35,090 nt of DNA, from contig NZ_JAUNVV010000030.1 of the NCBI RefSeq assembly GCF_030540645.1, positions 1-35,090 of the forward strand, written 5' to 3'. Source of the stretch: Arthrobacter sp. (GTDB lineage: Bacteria > Actinomycetota > Actinomycetes > Actinomycetales > Micrococcaceae). Shown here piece by piece: positions 33,626-35,090 of this stretch (positions within the stretch are counted from its first letter, which is position 1; each line of letters begins with the position of its first letter). The position numbers were made by a program, and so were the translations under genes. Below the pieces are notes generated by a model. That model did not search any database. It was not told the DNA's origin and saw only the letters and a list, made by a program, of their open reading frames with translations.

Positions 33626-34731
33626 TGGCGACGCTCATGACTGAACGCAAGCGCTCTGCACTGACCCGCGGCCGCCTGCCAAAATACACCCCTTATGTGA
33701 TTGCTGCCAGCTCGGTTGTTGTGGCAGCGGCGCTCATGTCCCTCATCGGATTCCAAGTCTTTGGCTGGGCAGTGCTCTCTGCAGTGCTCTTCGCCACCGC
33801 CAATGTCGTCAGCGCGGCGCTCGTCGAGGGTCGGCGCAAGGCTACGGACAAGCTGGCCACCTCGCTCGTTGTCGGCGCCTTCCTCGTGGCACTGCTGCCG
33901 CTGGTCTCAGTGATCTGGACCGTATTGGTCAATGGCGTGCCCGGACTGCTGACCCCCGGCTTTCTCAGTACGTCCATGAACGGCGTCACCGGGGCTGTGG
34001 ACAACGCCTCGGTGAAGGATGGCACCCCTGTGCTGGGCGGCGTCTACCATGCTCTTGTGGGCTCGATCCTGATCACCCTGTGGGCCACCCTCATTTCCGT
34101 GCCGGTCGGGTTGCTGACCGCCATTTACCTTGTGGAATACAGCAGCGGCAACCGATTCTCCAAGGTCATCACGTTCCTCGTTGACGTCATGACCGGCATC
34201 CCCTCGATTGTGGCCGGCCTGTTCGCAGCCGCCTTCTTCGCCATGATCCTGGGTCCAGGCACCAAGACCGGGTTCGTGGCCGCCGTCGCGCTTTCAGTCC
34301 TCATGATCCCCGTGGTGGTGCGCTCTAGCGAGGAAATGCTCAAGATCGTGCCGAACGAACTGCGTGAGGCCGCCTATGCGTTGGGTGTGCGCAAGTGGCG
34401 CACCATCCTCAAGGTGGTAATTCCGACGGCGATCTCGGGCATCGCTTCCGGCGTCACCTTGGCCATTGCCCGGGTTATCGGTGAGACGGCGCCCCTGCTG
34501 GTCACGGCAGGGTTCGCCACGACGATCAACATGAACGTCTTTGCGGGCTGGATGTCATCGCTGCCCACGTTCATCTACACGCAGATCATGACGCCCACCT
34601 CGCCGTCGAACGCCGATCCTTCCACCCAGCGTGCGTGGGCCGCGGCGCTGCTTTTGATCATCCTGGTCATGCTCCTAAACCTCGGTGCCCGTCTGGTGGC
34701 ACGCCTCTTCGCGCCGAAAACCGGCCGCTAA
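33625..34731 (+). CDS. pstA: Phosphate ABC transporter permease PstA
   Basis: Second membrane subunit of the phosphate importer, 368 residues. Two extra N-terminal hydrophobic segments (about 23-65) and a further one precede the transport core. The EAA loop is EAAYALGVRKWRTILKVVIP. The ATG at 33625 overlaps the pstC stop by one base (TGATG), and GGGAG lies seven bases upstream. The frame extends further upstream inside pstC, but that part is not PstA-like. Confidence 0.94.
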   Translation: MATLMTERKRSALTRGRLPKYTPYVIAASSVVVAAALMSLIGFQVFGWAVLSAVLFATANVVSAALVEGRRKATDKLATSLVVGAFLVALLPLVSVIWTVLVNGVPGLLTPGFLSTSMNGVTGAVDNASVKDGTPVLGGVYHALVGSILITLWATLISVPVGLLTAIYLVEYSSGNRFSKVITFLVDVMTGIPSIVAGLFAAAFFAMILGPGTKTGFVAAVALSVLMIPVVVRSSEEMLKIVPNELREAAYALGVRKWRTILKVVIPTAISGIASGVTLAIARVIGETAPLLVTAGFATTINMNVFAGWMSSLPTFIYTQIMTPTSPSNADPSTQRAWAAALLLIILVMLLNLGARLVARLFAPKTGR

Positions 34732-34756
34732 ATTACTTTGAAACGGAACTCCAGCT

Positions 34757-35090
34757 ATGTCCAAACGTATTGATGTCAGTGATTTGAATGTTTACTACGG
34801 CGATTTTCGTGCTGTGGAGGACGTCAACATCACCCTCGACGCCAAAAGTGTCACCGCCTTCATCGGGCCTTCCGGTTGTGGGAAGTCCACGTTCCTGCGC
34901 ACCCTGAACCGCATGCACGAGGTCATCCCCGGTGCCCGGGTTGAAGGCAAAGTGCTGCTCGACGGCGACAACCTGTACGGCGACGGCGTGGACCCGGTGA
35001 CGGTGCGCAGCCAGATCGGCATGGTGTTCCAGCGGCCCAACCCGTTCCCCACCATGAGCATCCGCGACAACGTGCTGGCCGGCGTGAAGC
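34757..35090 (+). CDS. pstB: Phosphate ABC transporter ATP-binding protein PstB (partial, cut by window end)
   Basis: ATPase of the phosphate importer. Only the first 111 residues are present. They include the N-terminal strand ([19 protein letters not shown]), Walker A GPSGCGKS at 37-44, the PstB-specific [16 protein letters not shown], and the Q-loop [14 protein letters not shown]. The reading frame is intact to the last base. It begins 25 bases after pstA. GGAA nine bases before the ATG is a weak ribosome binding site. Confidence 0.95.
   Translation, partial: MSKRIDVSDLNVYYGDFRAVEDVNITLDAKSVTAFIGPSGCGKSTFLRTLNRMHEVIPGARVEGKVLLDGDNLYGDGVDPVTVRSQIGMVFQRPNPFPTMSIRDNVLAGVK

Noticed and set aside
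1..35090. CRISPR arrays, tRNA or rRNA genes, insertion sequences, prophage or toxin-antitoxin genes
   Set aside because: None seen on either strand. Apart from the short repeats listed, there are no regularly spaced repeats, tRNA-like folds, transposase frames or integrase frames.

Overview
The window looks like chromosome of a high-GC actinobacterium, most likely a member of the Micrococcaceae close to Arthrobacter. The evidence is the strong GC bias at third codon positions, frequent GTG/TTG starts, an lsr2-type nucleoid protein, ClpC, the radA-disA pair, a DUF2342 metalloprotease next to tilS, and a short Rv2747-like N-acetylglutamate synthase. Almost all of it is housekeeping gene clusters. 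I see no phage, IS element, CRISPR array, tRNA or rRNA.

Layout. 1-383: noncoding DNA with a decayed reading frame and a strong terminator for ppa (minus). 1062-9893 and on to 15034: one long plus-strand run. It holds dacB (PBP4), the DUF2342 metalloprotease, tilS, hpt, ftsH, folE-folP-folB-folK (folate), then DUF3180 and two PH-domain membrane proteins, a Rossmann/DUF2520 protein and panC (pantothenate). 15048-18429 (minus): a tightly overlapping cassette of nucleoside hydrolase, MFS permease and ribokinase that looks like a nucleoside uptake and breakdown operon. 18626-23403 (plus): lysS, a 50-residue membrane protein, lsr2 and clpC. 23751-26709 (plus): argA-like acetyltransferase, then dhaK-dhaL-dhaM, where DhaM is fused to HPr. 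26837-31304: mutY, disA and radA (minus), with one membrane-anchored unknown on plus. 31526 to the end: pstS-pstC-pstA-pstB (plus), with pstB cut by the window edge.

How it fits together. The folate and pantothenate genes are probably transcribed with or next to each other, and the three membrane/PH genes between them have no assigned role. The DUF2520 protein beside panC is a good candidate for a PanG-type ketopantoate reductase. RadA and DisA link recombination and DNA-damage sensing to c-di-AMP. DhaKLM passes phosphate from the PTS to dihydroxyacetone.

The most interesting non-gene signals are regulatory. They are 11-bp-phased PHO-box-like repeats before pstS, a consensus promoter overlapped by AT-rich dyads before lsr2, a ClgR-like box plus a mini-ORF and hairpin before clpC, a 16-bp palindrome before the nucleoside cassette, and a nested double inverted repeat at 26721-26836 between dhaM and mutY. 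I did not find a clear new multi-gene system. The nucleoside cassette and the DUF3180/PH/PH/DUF2520 block are the closest candidates for undescribed function.
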